Shown: positions 24,114-31,748 of the stretch, one piece after another
Position numbering within the stretch: the stretch's first letter is position 1
How the letters are laid out: each line of letters begins with the position of its first letter
DNA from: Rubrivivax sp.
Lineage (GTDB): Bacteria; Pseudomonadota; Gammaproteobacteria; Burkholderiales; Burkholderiaceae_C
Reading direction: 5' to 3'
Length of the DNA stretch: 64,000 nt
NCBI GenBank assembly: GCA_022842305.1
Contig: JALHPY010000012.1
Location: 1 to 64,000, forward strand
The notes under the pieces: generated by a model
The model's database searches: none
The model's input: only the letters and a program-made list of their open reading frames with translations
Told to the model about the DNA's origin: nothing
Translations under genes and position numbers: made by a program

Positions 24114-24383
24114 TCAGCGTGCCGTGCCGCGGCGAAAGAGGTTCACGATCGCCAGCAGGATGGCGGCACCGATGAACGAGACGAGCAAGGCCGGCAGACT
24201 GAAGTTGTTCTGATTGATCGTGCCCACACCGACCAGCGGCGAGATGAACCAGCCGCCAAGCATGGCGCCGACGATGCCGACGATCACGTTGAGGAACATG
24301 CCCTGCTGGTCATTGGTCTTCATCAGCATGCTGGCAAGCCAACCGATGACACCGCCAACAACCAGCCAAATGATGAAATTCAT
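24114..24383 (-). CDS. GlsB/YeaQ/YmgE family stress membrane protein
   Basis: An 89-residue very hydrophobic protein starting MNFIIWLVVGGVIGWLASMLM, with three membrane segments and the family hallmarks GxxGWLAS and NVIVGIVGAMLGGWF. Members (formerly transglycosylase-associated proteins) are induced by stress and acid in E. coli. GGAGAG lies 7 bp before ATG 24383. A strong dyad at 24472-24487 sits 89 bp upstream, suggesting it begins the transcript running through the glycine-zipper and hydrolase genes. Confidence 0.9.
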   Translation of the reverse strand: MNFIIWLVVGGVIGWLASMLMKTNDQQGMFLNVIVGIVGAMLGGWFISPLVGVGTINQNNFSLPALLVSFIGAAILLAIVNLFRRGTAR

Positions 24384-24471
24384 GAAGTGCTCTCCGAGAT
24401 TGCCTTTGAGTATCCCGAGCAGATTGACCAGGACTTGAGGACGCATACTTGCGCCACAGATAGGCAGCGTC

Positions 24472-24487
24472 TGTGCGACCGCACACA
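24472..24487 (-). promoter_or_regulatory. Putative Crp/Fnr-type operator, copy 8
   Basis: Reverse strand TGTGTG-CGGT-CGCACA followed by GACG, 89 bp before the glsB-like start. Nearly symmetric and matching the copies at 4251 and 27358. Confidence 0.5.
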
Positions 24488-24536
24488 TGATCAGCATTGC
24501 GTGCGAATCAAGTGGCCGGGGCCACTGTCCTGTTCG

Positions 24537-25820
24537 TCAGAGCTGTGTCCCGATGACCGATGCCAGCCACTCCACGACGCGTTCACGTGCAGGTCTGGCC
24601 TGCCATTCGGCGTAGCTCACCGGACGCGCCAATGCCAGGTCGGATTCGAAGGTCGCGGTCTGAGTGGTCGCAAAATCCTTGTCGACGATGTTCAGCGTTG
24701 CTTCGTCGTTGAGGCGAAACGAACGATTGTCGAAGTTGGTCGATCCCACCGAAGTGAGCAGGCCATCGACGATCATCAGCTTGCAGTGGTACATCGTGGG
24801 CGCGTACTCGGCAATGATGGCGCCGGCGCGGAGCAGTGGCCCCCAGGTCGCGCGCGACGCACCGCGCACGGCGTCACTGTCGATGTGCTGGCCGGGTAGC
24901 ACGATGCGCAGCCTGACACCGCGCTTCAATGCTTCGACCAGGGCTTGCTGGGTCAGCGCGTCCGGCACGAAGTAGGCGGCAGACAGATCGATCGATCGCG
25001 ATGCCGCGGTCACGGCCAGCAGGTACATCAGTTGCATGCTCTCGCTGCCACCGCTGGGTGAACTGCTGAACATCTGCGCCGACGCCGGGCCCGCGGGCGC
25101 CAGTGCAGGAAAGTAGTCCGGACCGTGCAGCACGTCACCCGTGACCTTGATCCAGTTGTCGATGAAGACCGACTGCATCTGCGCGACCACCGGGCCCGCG
25201 ATTTCGAAGTGGGTGTCGCGCCAATGGGCAGGGTCCTGCGCGCGACCCGTCCACTGGGGCGCCACGCCAACGCCGCCGGTGAACCCGACGCGACCATCCA
25301 CCACCAGCAGCTTGCGGTGGGTGCGGTTGTTCATGCGCCCCAGGTGCGACCAGTGCGGTGGATGAAACCGCCTGACCTGTACGCCGGCCTGCGTCATCAC
25401 GGCAGCCAGGCTGTCGTCCATCTTCACGCTGCCCACCCAATCGAGCAGCACATGCACCTTCACGCCCTGCCGCGCCCGTTCGGCCAGGGCATCGGCGAAC
25501 GCGCGGCCGATGTCGCCCGACCAGTAGATGTAGGTTTCGAAATTGATCGACACCTTGGCAGCGCGGATCGCCGCCAGCATGGGCGGGAAGATCTCGTCGC
25601 CGTTGAGCAGCGCGCGCGCCTGGGTTCCCTGCAGGAAGGGCGGCCCGAGCAGCACGCCCAGCTCTTGCATGAAGCGGGGGTCATCGAGCGCATACAGCCG
25701 CTCGATGCGGCGCTGGATCTTGGTTTCACCGCCGACGAAGTTGGCGACCAGCAGCCCCACGACAAGGCAGAGGCCGCCAACGACACCCGCAGCCAGCACC
25801 CAGCGCCACGTCTTGCTCAT
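24537..25820 (-). CDS. cls: Cardiolipin synthase (phospholipase D family)
   Basis: A 427-residue membrane-anchored enzyme: N-terminal hydrophobic segment (VLAAGVVGGLCLVVGLLVANFVG), then two PLD domains with HKD motifs THRKLLVVD (H168, K170) and YHCKLMIVD (H345, K347), each followed by a G-G/G-S motif (GRVGFTGG, SVGSTNFDNRS). Cardiolipin synthases of this type transfer a phosphatidyl group between phosphatidylglycerol or PE molecules in the inner membrane. It lies in the stress block, upstream of glsB. A second paralog is at 56087-57325. Confidence 0.9.
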   Translation of the reverse strand: MSKTWRWVLAAGVVGGLCLVVGLLVANFVGGETKIQRRIERLYALDDPRFMQELGVLLGPPFLQGTQARALLNGDEIFPPMLAAIRAAKVSINFETYIYWSGDIGRAFADALAERARQGVKVHVLLDWVGSVKMDDSLAAVMTQAGVQVRRFHPPHWSHLGRMNNRTHRKLLVVDGRVGFTGGVGVAPQWTGRAQDPAHWRDTHFEIAGPVVAQMQSVFIDNWIKVTGDVLHGPDYFPALAPAGPASAQMFSSSPSGGSESMQLMYLLAVTAASRSIDLSAAYFVPDALTQQALVEALKRGVRLRIVLPGQHIDSDAVRGASRATWGPLLRAGAIIAEYAPTMYHCKLMIVDGLLTSVGSTNFDNRSFRLNDEATLNIVDKDFATTQTATFESDLALARPVSYAEWQARPARERVVEWLASVIGTQL

Positions 25821-25842
25821 CTGCTTGCGGCTGCGCCGCGGG

Positions 25843-26058
25843 TCAGCGCTTGGGCTTGATGCGGGCCGTGGTTTTGGGCTTGGGCTTGGGCCTGGCCCTT
25901 GCCTTGGGTGCAGGTGCCGAAGCCGCTTCGGTGATTACCGCAGTGACCTGGCGCTTGGCCTGTGCCGCGGCTTGGCCGCGCAAGGAACCGGCCACCCGGT
26001 TTGCGGTGCTCAGCCACATGCTCATGAACGGGTTCTTGCTCATCCAGGGATTGCCCAT
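25843..26058 (-). CDS. Small basic hypothetical with conserved MSKNPFMS start
   Basis: A 71-residue protein: MGNPWMSKNPFMSMWLSTANRVAGSLRG, then an Ala-rich helix and a highly basic Lys/Pro/Arg/Ala tail (KARARPKPKPKTTARIKPK). The tail resembles histone-H1-like or PhaM-like basic tails that bind DNA or granules, but no family is assigned. It is 22 bp upstream of the cardiolipin synthase gene and overlaps the preceding small gene by 19 bp. Confidence 0.62.
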   Translation of the reverse strand: MGNPWMSKNPFMSMWLSTANRVAGSLRGQAAAQAKRQVTAVITEAASAPAPKARARPKPKPKTTARIKPKR

Positions 26059-26243
26059 TTCGGTCCTTCATTGCTTTCGATTGCCCGGGGTCCGATATCG
26101 AAGTGCGATCCTTCGAACGCACCGGACTCACCGGACGCCTGCAGGTCATCATCCAGGCGGACCAGGGCATACCAGGTCCAGGCCACCAGCGCGACGGCGG
26201 GCAAGACAATCAATGCGGCGACGAACGCAGTGGGGGAGTCCAT
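26040..26243 (-). CDS. Small single-pass membrane protein
   Basis: A 67-residue protein starting MDSPTAFVAALIVLPAVALVAWTWYALV, one N-terminal membrane segment, then an acidic tail (RLDDDLQASGESGAFEGSHFD). It overlaps the downstream basic protein gene by 19 bp and lies 21 bp after the DUF883-like gene, so it is part of the compact reverse-strand operon. No family recognised. Confidence 0.6.
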   Translation of the reverse strand: MDSPTAFVAALIVLPAVALVAWTWYALVRLDDDLQASGESGAFEGSHFDIGPRAIESNEGPKWAIPG

Positions 26244-26264
26244 TGCAAGCCTTGCCCGAACGGT

Positions 26265-26651
26265 TCAGCGGCGGCCGCGCGCGAGGCGCGCCATCACCAG
26301 ACCCAGCGCCAGCGCTGCCGCCATCGAAGCCAGGGGATGGTTTCGAACCGTGGTGCGCGCGCTTTCAGCCCAGGCGTCTCGGGTTTCCCGCAACTGGCCG
26401 GTCTTGATGTTCAACGCGTCTGCGGCGGCAGCAACGCCATCGCCCAGCCTTCGCACTGCCGGTTCTGCACCGACGGCCAGACGATCGATGGTCTGGTGTG
26501 CGCCGTGTACGGCGTTCTTCAACATGCCAACGGCCGCCGGCGGGGACTGTTCGCTGCCCGGCAGCATCGACGTGTCGGGCACGGGCATCCGCTGGTCACT
26601 GGTGGGCCAGGGGACGCCTGTCGAGTTCTCGAGATGCTTGTTTTCGTTCAT
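26265..26651 (-). CDS. DUF883/ElaB-like membrane-anchored protein
   Basis: A 128-residue protein with a hydrophilic N-terminal half, an amphipathic helical middle (LKNAVHGAHQTIDRLAVGAEP, ALNIKTGQLRETRDAWAESART), and a C-terminal anchor VRNHPLASMAAALALGLVMARLARGRR. The final segment is typical of the YqjD/ElaB group, compare the protein at 7452-7724. It sits 18 bp after the hemerythrin gene and is probably co-transcribed with it. Confidence 0.7.
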   Translation of the reverse strand: MNENKHLENSTGVPWPTSDQRMPVPDTSMLPGSEQSPPAAVGMLKNAVHGAHQTIDRLAVGAEPAVRRLGDGVAAAADALNIKTGQLRETRDAWAESARTTVRNHPLASMAAALALGLVMARLARGRR

Positions 26652-26669
26652 GTCAGTTCCTTGTCTTGA

Positions 26670-27155
26670 TCAGGCGGCCTGGGCCATGAGGTCATCCTTG
26701 CGCGCGGCCATGCGTGCGCCAAGGTCGGCCATGTCCAGCGAAGAGGCCTTGGCCTTCGGGAACATTTCCTCGTGCTCTTCCTTGACGTGGTGCTTCACGT
26801 GCTCCGACAGCACCTTGACCTTGGCGTCGTACATCTCGCCGTCGGGCTCGACGCCCTGGAGCTGGGCGATCAGGTCCTTCAGACCCGTGTGCTCGACCTT
26901 GCCTTCCGGCACCAGCAGCTTGTCCTTCAGCGCGGTCTTCACCGCCGGGTAGAAGATCTCTTCTTCGATCTGCATGTGCGCGATCAACGCCGTGCAGATC
27001 TCGGCGACCAAGGCCTTCTTGTTCGCCACCGAACGTGACTTCTCGTACTCGACAAACATCTGGCTGACGGCCTCGTGGTCGGCCTTGAGCAAGGCGATGG
27101 CGTCCTTCGGGGCGGGCTTGGCCTTGACGGGGGTTGCGGTCTTGGTGTTGGTCAT
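26670..27155 (-). CDS. Hemerythrin HHE domain protein
   Basis: A 161-residue protein: Lys/Ala/Pro-rich start (MTNTKTATPVKAKPAPKDA), then a four-helix hemerythrin-like bundle with H27 (LKADHEAV), H60 and E64 (ALIAHMQIEEEIFYP), H89 (VEHTGL), and the helix SEHVKHHVKEEHEEMFP with H119, H123 and E127. This set is enough for a diiron site, so O2, NO or peroxide sensing or iron handling is plausible. It leads the reverse-strand stress operon. A degenerate paralog is at 51773-52291. ATG 27155 is preceded by AGGAG-like sequence. Confidence 0.88.
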   Translation of the reverse strand: MTNTKTATPVKAKPAPKDAIALLKADHEAVSQMFVEYEKSRSVANKKALVAEICTALIAHMQIEEEIFYPAVKTALKDKLLVPEGKVEHTGLKDLIAQLQGVEPDGEMYDAKVKVLSEHVKHHVKEEHEEMFPKAKASSLDMADLGARMAARKDDLMAQAA

Positions 27156-27498
27156 GGGGGCTCCTGGGATGGTTGGAGAAACAGAGGTACGTTCAGGGCC
27201 AAACCCAATGGGCTGGCGAGAACTCAACCATAAGGGCGCTAATGATTGAACCTTGTAGTCCGATGCCGTGAGTGGGTGTAGGCAGCGGGTCTCGAACATC
27301 GCTAACTCCAAGTCGGAATTCAGCGCTCGGTCATCAACATCACCGCAGACGCCGCTTTGTGTGACAGCGCACAGTCTGCGTGAACTGTGGCTCCGATGAT
27401 GCTGCGAGTTCGGATGGGCAGGTCATGCCAGCCGGTGCGACATGCCGCCCACCGATTGCGCGCCTCCCCCGGGGAACAACAGTTTGCAGGAACCGCGC
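27156..27498. other. Divergent intergenic region, hemerythrin / sensor kinase
   Basis: A 343-bp region without a gene that I can support, lower in GC than its surroundings. It holds the dyad at 27358-27373 for the forward kinase and a half-site (CGAACA at 27293-27298) nearer the hemerythrin start. Confidence 0.5.
27358..27373 (+). promoter_or_regulatory. Putative Crp/Fnr-type operator, copy 9
   Basis: TGTGTG-ACAG-CGCACA followed by GTCT, 126 bp before ATG 27499. Outside its 4-bp centre it is identical over the arms to the copy at 4251. Confidence 0.5.
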
Positions 27499-28635
27499 AT
27501 GAAACTGAGCGTATTCATCAAGGACAACCTGGACGCCATCGTCGCCGACTGGGAGTCCTTTGCCCGCAAGCTTCCAGCGGGTCGCACCATGTCTGCGCTG
27601 GCCTTGCGTGACCACAGCCGAGAGATCCTTCTGGCCATCGCCGACGATATGGAGCTTCGGCATTCCGAGCAGGAAAGGGCCGACCAGTCCCAGGACATTG
27701 CGCCCAGCGAAGCGTCCACCACCAGCGCGGCGGCTGAGCACGGCGCGCTGCGGCAGATGGCGGGCTTCGACCTGGTTCAGCTGTTCGCCGAGTTTCGCGC
27801 CATGCGTGCCAGCGTCATGGCGTTCTGGCAAAGGTCAGAAGGCCCAGCGGCCGATCCCTCTGCCATCGAAGAGGTGACGCGCTTCAATGAAGGCATGGAC
27901 AAGGCACTGGCGCAGTCGGTGCAACGCTACTCGAGTGAAGTGGGTGCGTCGCGTGACATGTTCCTGGCCGTGCTGGGCCATGATCTGCGCGGCCCGCTGT
28001 CGGGCATCGACATGTCTGCAATGGTGCTTGCCAAGGCCGACTTGTCGGAGTCGGCCCGGCAAAGCGCTGCAGCGCGCATCAAGCGCGCCTCGCGCGGCAT
28101 GAAGCGCCTGATCACCGATCTGCTGGAGTACACGCGCACACGCCTGGGCGCCGGCATACCGATCGAGCGGACGGGCTGCGATCTGGGGCCGGTGTGCGAG
28201 GCCTCGCTCGAGGACATTCGAGCCGGCAATCCCGAGCAGCAGTTCGTGCAGCGGATCTCGGGCGATCTGAGCCTGCAGGCCGACGCTGCCCGCATGCAGC
28301 AGGCGCTGTCGAATCTGCTGAGCAATGCCGTTCAGCACGGCAATCGGCTGTCACCGGTCTCGCTCACGGCCGACGGCGAAGCGGACGCCGTCGTTCTGAA
28401 GGTCTGCAATTCGGGCGATCCGATCCCATCGGACGCGCTGCAAAGCATCTTCGAGCCACTGGTTCAGGCGCCGAATACCAGTTCGGAAGTGCACGAGCGC
28501 TCCCGGACCAGCCTGGGACTGGGCCTGTTCGTCGTGCGCGAGATCGTGCTCGCACATGGCGGCACGATCTCGGTGGAGTCTTCGGCCGAAGCGGGCACGG
28601 TGTTCACGATCCACCTGCCGCGCACGCCGGCTTGA
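27499..28635 (+). CDS. Soluble sensor histidine kinase with RsbRD-type N-terminal domain
   Basis: A 378-residue kinase. The N-terminal ~150 residues (FIKDNLDAIVADWESFARKL ... DLVQLFAEFRAMRASVMAFW) look like the RsbRD_N domain found in stress-sensing proteins. HisKA follows with FLAVLGHDLRGPLSGI (H161), then HATPase (LSNLLSNAVQHG, NSGDPIPSD, TSLGLGLFVVREIVLAHGG). No membrane segment and no cognate regulator gene adjacent. ATG 27499 is preceded by AGGAA and follows family start MKLSVFI. A strong hairpin ends the gene at 28654. Confidence 0.88.
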   Translation: MKLSVFIKDNLDAIVADWESFARKLPAGRTMSALALRDHSREILLAIADDMELRHSEQERADQSQDIAPSEASTTSAAAEHGALRQMAGFDLVQLFAEFRAMRASVMAFWQRSEGPAADPSAIEEVTRFNEGMDKALAQSVQRYSSEVGASRDMFLAVLGHDLRGPLSGIDMSAMVLAKADLSESARQSAAARIKRASRGMKRLITDLLEYTRTRLGAGIPIERTGCDLGPVCEASLEDIRAGNPEQQFVQRISGDLSLQADAARMQQALSNLLSNAVQHGNRLSPVSLTADGEADAVVLKVCNSGDPIPSDALQSIFEPLVQAPNTSSEVHERSRTSLGLGLFVVREIVLAHGGTISVESSAEAGTVFTIHLPRTPA

Positions 28636-28653
28636 CCAGCGGCATCGGCAAAG

Positions 28654-28688
28654 GGCCGCGCAGCAAGACCAGGTCTTGCTGCGCGGCC
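28654..28688. terminator. Bidirectional hairpin between kinase and phasin genes
   Basis: Perfect 17-bp inverted repeat (arms beginning GGCCGCGCAGCAAGACC) around a single central base, lying between two convergent stops at 28635 and 28711. No T-tract is present on either side, but position and stability strongly suggest transcription termination in both directions. Confidence 0.75.
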
Positions 28689-28710
28689 AGGGCCGATGCG
28701 CGTCAGGCGA

Positions 28711-29061
28711 TCAAGCGGCCTGGCGCGGACGACGCGCGCGCGTTTCAGTTGCATCGATGACGTTCTCGCTGGCCTCTTCCACCTGGCGCACCATCGCCGC
28801 CTGGCCCTGGCCCAGCAGCGTCATGGCGTTATGGTTCATTTCCATGAAGAACTCGCTGTAATTCTTCAGCATGCCTTGCATCATCTGGGCGAAGGCGCCC
28901 GATTGCATCAGGCTCCTGGACGACTCGGTGGCCTGCTGAAACAGATGGGTCGCCTGCGCCGTGATCTCCGGCGATGACGAGAAGCGGCTGAGCAGTTCCA
29001 TGTTGGACTGTGCCAGCTTGATGAAGGGCTGAGTCTGGGCTTGAGTGATGTTTTCTTGCAT
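28711..29061 (-). CDS. Phasin family protein
   Basis: A 116-residue amphipathic helical protein starting MQENITQAQTQPFIKLAQSNMELLSRF, with QQATESSRSLMQSGAF and MKNYSEFFMEMNHNAMTLLGQGQ-type phasin_2 features and an Arg-rich tail. Phasins coat polyhydroxyalkanoate granules and control their size. It is shorter than the usual ~180 residues but intact. Context supports PHB metabolism: a PHB-depolymerase-type esterase follows at 30188. A perfect palindrome at 29095-29111 lies 34 bp upstream. Confidence 0.82.
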   Translation of the reverse strand: MQENITQAQTQPFIKLAQSNMELLSRFSSSPEITAQATHLFQQATESSRSLMQSGAFAQMMQGMLKNYSEFFMEMNHNAMTLLGQGQAAMVRQVEEASENVIDATETRARRPRQAA

Positions 29062-29094
29062 GGTGATTCCTTGGGAGCTAACGGGAATTGCAGT

Positions 29095-29111
29095 GACAAC
29101 AGGATGTTGTC
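29095..29111. promoter_or_regulatory. Palindrome upstream of phasin gene
   Basis: GACAACA-GGA-TGTTGTC, perfect 7-3-7 inverted repeat, 34 bp before the phasin ATG on the reverse strand. Position near the expected promoter suggests a repressor operator, for example for a PHB-granule regulator, but the binding protein is unknown. Confidence 0.45.
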
Positions 29112-29695
29112 GATCTGCGTCGAAAGCGCCGCCTCTGGTCCATCGCGTGTTCGCGCTGGAGCCCGCAATGGGCCCGAGGGGCGCCGGACAGCAGCACGAG
29201 GTTCATGCCGCCGGGCGATAGGGTCTGCGAAACAGCACCAGGCCAGAATTTCATGTGAGGCCGTTCAATTGAAGCACCAGAACGCTAATTGCAATAGGTT
29301 GCTACTGATTCGAGTTCATCATTGCGCGCCTCGGCGTGGGCCAATACTGAGTCGGGTTGCGTGCGCATGGTTCCAATGAAGTGAATAGAGGCAAGCAAGT
29401 CGGTCCACAGCCCCTCAATGCGATCTCGTTCAATTCGGCCAATTCGGCCTTCAGCCGAGGGTGTCTTTCAGGTCGAAGTCGAATGAGGTCATCGGATGCG
29501 CCGGGGCCGGATGCTCACGCACCGGGCGGCGCAGGTCAGTGCGATACCACACCGATTCGCTCGTCGCCCAGGAGCAGACTGGGCTTGCCTGGGTGAATCC
29601 TGCAACGGGCCCGGGTCATCGGGCTGACGGCCTTTGGCGCACGCTTGTCAAAGTGGTCTTGCGCCCGTCCAACCGCCAAAGACACCGTTGTATGC

Positions 29696-29719
29696 TCCAA
29701 TTGGATTCCATTTGGAATC
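29696..29719. promoter_or_regulatory. Tandem palindromes, putative autoregulatory operator of RHH regulator
   Basis: Two overlapping dyads: TCCAATTGGA (29696-29705) and GATTCC-ATTT-GGAATC (29704-29719), ending 13 bp before ATG 29732. Ribbon-helix-helix repressors commonly bind tandem short palindromes in their own promoter, so autoregulation is likely. TATGCT at 29691-29696 is a possible -10 element. Confidence 0.5.
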
Positions 29720-29731
29720 TACGTGGATGAT

Positions 29732-30157
29732 ATGAAGAACAGCAGCGCGGCAGTCGAACCCAGGCAACGCACCGGGGAAACCGAGAAGATGACGGTCAAT
29801 GTCGGCGTGGTCGACCTGGGCCATGTCGACCTTCTGGTTCAGGAGGGCTTTTATTCCAACCGCTCGGACCTCATGCGGACGGCACTGCGCAACCAGCTGG
29901 CGCTGCATGCCGACACGGTCAGGCAGACCGTGGCCCGGAGGACGCTCACGGTGGGCCTTCAGCACTACAGCCGCGCCGACCTCGAGACGGTGGTGGCCGC
30001 GGGGCAGCGACTGCAGGTGCAGGTGGTCGGGCTCGCCCGCATCGCCGACGACGTGACGCCGGAACTGGCGCGCGCCGCCATCGAATCCGTGACCGTGCTC
30101 GGCGCGTTCCAGGCAAGTCCAGGCGTGCGAATTGCCCTGTCCGATCGAATCCACTAA
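29732..30157 (+). CDS. CopG/ribbon-helix-helix transcriptional regulator
   Basis: A 141-residue regulator. The ribbon-helix-helix core is MTVNVGVVDLGHVDLLVQEGFYSNRSDLMRTALRNQLALH (about residues 20-58, shown in part), where the first strand MTVNVGVVD would enter the DNA groove and YSNRSDLMRTALR forms the helices. A C-terminal ~80-residue part (LTVGLQHYSRADLETVVAAG) may bind a ligand or oligomerise. Start is ATG 29732; ATG 29789 at MTVNVG is an alternative. It precedes the esterase gene by 30 bp, and a tandem palindrome upstream suggests self-repression of the pair. Confidence 0.8.
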   Translation: MKNSSAAVEPRQRTGETEKMTVNVGVVDLGHVDLLVQEGFYSNRSDLMRTALRNQLALHADTVRQTVARRTLTVGLQHYSRADLETVVAAGQRLQVQVVGLARIADDVTPELARAAIESVTVLGAFQASPGVRIALSDRIH

Positions 30158-30187
30158 ACCCGCCACGCAATCAGTCGAAAGAACATC

Positions 30188-31384
30188 ATGAAGAACCCAT
30201 TCAACGCCCGAGCACCGACCTTTGACGCCGATGCGATCAACGCGACGATTCAACAGGCACTCACGTCCGCGGGGCTCGACACCACGGCGGGCCCGCTGCG
30301 TGACGTGACCGAGACCATCCGGCGCGCGCTGGGCACCGGGTGCATGGCCGCGGCAGCCCCGGGCTTGGCCCGCGCGTCCGTCATCGATGTCGCTGCACGC
30401 GTCGTCCCCGCTGGGAAGGACACCCGCGCCAGAAGGGGCCCCAGCCCGACGATCCGTGACACGCAGCAAGAGCCGAGCAGCTTCGAGACCTGCGCCTACA
30501 GCAACGACGCCGGCATGCGGGCGTACAAGGTCTACGTTCCGGCGGGCAAGTCCGAAGGGCAGCGCGCCATGATCGTGATGCTGCACGGCTGTACCCAGTC
30601 GGCAGACGACTTCGCGGCGGGCACCCAGATGAACCGGCTTGCGGACGAGCACGGCTTCCTGGTCGTGTATCCCGAGCAAGCCGCGCAGGCCAACGCATCG
30701 AAGTGCTGGAACTGGTTCAAGCCCCAGGACCAGCTGCGCGGCGCGGGTGAGCCTTCGCTGATCGCCGGCATCGTGCGCGAGGTCGCACAAAGGCACGGAG
30801 CCGACCCGCGTCGCATCTTCGTTGCGGGGCTGTCGGCCGGTGCTGCGATGGCCGTGGTGCTGGGCGAAACCCACCCGGAATTGTTTGCCGGCGTCGGAGC
30901 CCATTCAGGCCTGCCCTACGGCAGTGCGCACGACATCTCGTCGGCACTGGCTGCCATGAAGGGGGGGCGCAGCGGGCTGCCGGGGCTGATGAGCTTTTCC
31001 GATGGGGCCGGAACATCGCGCGGGAAGGCCATACAGGCGGTGCCCGTCATCGTGTTCCACGGTGATCGCGACCACACGGTGCAGCAGACCAACGGCGACC
31101 ACATCGCGCAGCAGGCGCATGACGCGCACGGCGCATTGGCGGGGGGCACAGGCCTGCTGACCAGCACCCAGTCTGGCGTCTCGCCGGGCGGCCGGCGCTT
31201 CAGCCGCACGATCCACGCCGACACCGAGGGGCAGGCGCGAATCGAAAGCTGGACACTGCACGGCGCGGGCCACGCCTGGTCGGGCGGCCACACGAGTGGC
31301 TCCTTCACCGACGCCAACGGCCCGGACGCGTCGGCTGAGATGGTGCGCTTCTTCATGGCGTTGCCGCGCGCCGGCTCTGCCTGA
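30188..31384 (+). CDS. PHB-depolymerase family esterase
   Basis: A 398-residue alpha/beta hydrolase of the esterase_phb family. Motifs: MIVMLHGCTQSADDFAAGT (oxyanion region, HGC at 133-135), GLSAGAAMA nucleophile elbow with S216, FHGDRDHTV for the catalytic aspartate, and HGAGHAWSGG for the histidine. Related enzymes hydrolyse PHB oligomers, feruloyl or other esters. The N terminus (MKNPFNARAPTFDADAIN) shows no signal peptide, suggesting a cytoplasmic enzyme acting on granule-derived polymer, in line with the phasin gene nearby. It is co-transcribed with the regulator upstream. Confidence 0.87.
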   Translation: MKNPFNARAPTFDADAINATIQQALTSAGLDTTAGPLRDVTETIRRALGTGCMAAAAPGLARASVIDVAARVVPAGKDTRARRGPSPTIRDTQQEPSSFETCAYSNDAGMRAYKVYVPAGKSEGQRAMIVMLHGCTQSADDFAAGTQMNRLADEHGFLVVYPEQAAQANASKCWNWFKPQDQLRGAGEPSLIAGIVREVAQRHGADPRRIFVAGLSAGAAMAVVLGETHPELFAGVGAHSGLPYGSAHDISSALAAMKGGRSGLPGLMSFSDGAGTSRGKAIQAVPVIVFHGDRDHTVQQTNGDHIAQQAHDAHGALAGGTGLLTSTQSGVSPGGRRFSRTIHADTEGQARIESWTLHGAGHAWSGGHTSGSFTDANGPDASAEMVRFFMALPRAGSA

Positions 31385-31748
31385 GCGTCCGGCGCAAGGG
31401 ACTGCCCGGCCGCACACACGGCCCGGCGAGCAGCGCCCCGCGCGTCGCCCCGACGCGCCTGCATGTTCGGTATCGAACAGACCACACGAGGGGCTGCGGC
31501 GAGCATGACGTCGGGCTGCGAAAGGGCAGCCCGGGGGTGCGGCCCGCTTGTTCGATGTCGTCCATTACCGCAGTCGCTGCCGCACCACGGCTTGCACGCC
31601 GCTGCGCGCCCGACGGAATCGGCTTCGCGGTAGATCGGTGGGCACGCACACGGCACGACGCGCCCTTCCCAGGCCTCGCAACCGATGACGCGCGGCGGGC
31701 CCTGTCCCATCGACACACCAACCCAGCAGACCATGGTTTGCCAGACGC
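31385..31748. other. Intergenic region upstream of the eps cluster
   Basis: 364 bp without a supported gene. It holds a perfect dyad at 31464-31479 and a weaker relative at 31549-31564 (TGTTCG-ATGT-CGTCCA). A long 5' leader for the outer-membrane barrel gene is likely. Confidence 0.5.
31464..31479 (+). promoter_or_regulatory. Putative Crp/Fnr-type operator, copy 10 (perfect dyad)
   Basis: TGTTCG-GTAT-CGAACA followed by GACC. Both arms are fully complementary, making this the best single copy. It is 270 bp before the barrel gene start at 31749, farther than most copies. Confidence 0.5.

Larger units (their letters stand above)
29062..29731. other. Long low-GC intergenic region
   Basis: 670 bp without a gene I can support. 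It is clearly lower in GC than the coding DNA around it. Short open frames exist but lack codon bias, ribosome sites and family features. It holds a palindrome near the phasin start (29095-29111) and a double palindrome before the ribbon-helix-helix gene (29696-29719). A small RNA or remnant of a lost gene is possible. Confidence 0.5.

Noticed and set aside
29041-29596. Two short forward open frames in the low-GC gap
   Set aside because: No ribosome sites, no family features, atypical codon use; one overlaps the phasin promoter region.
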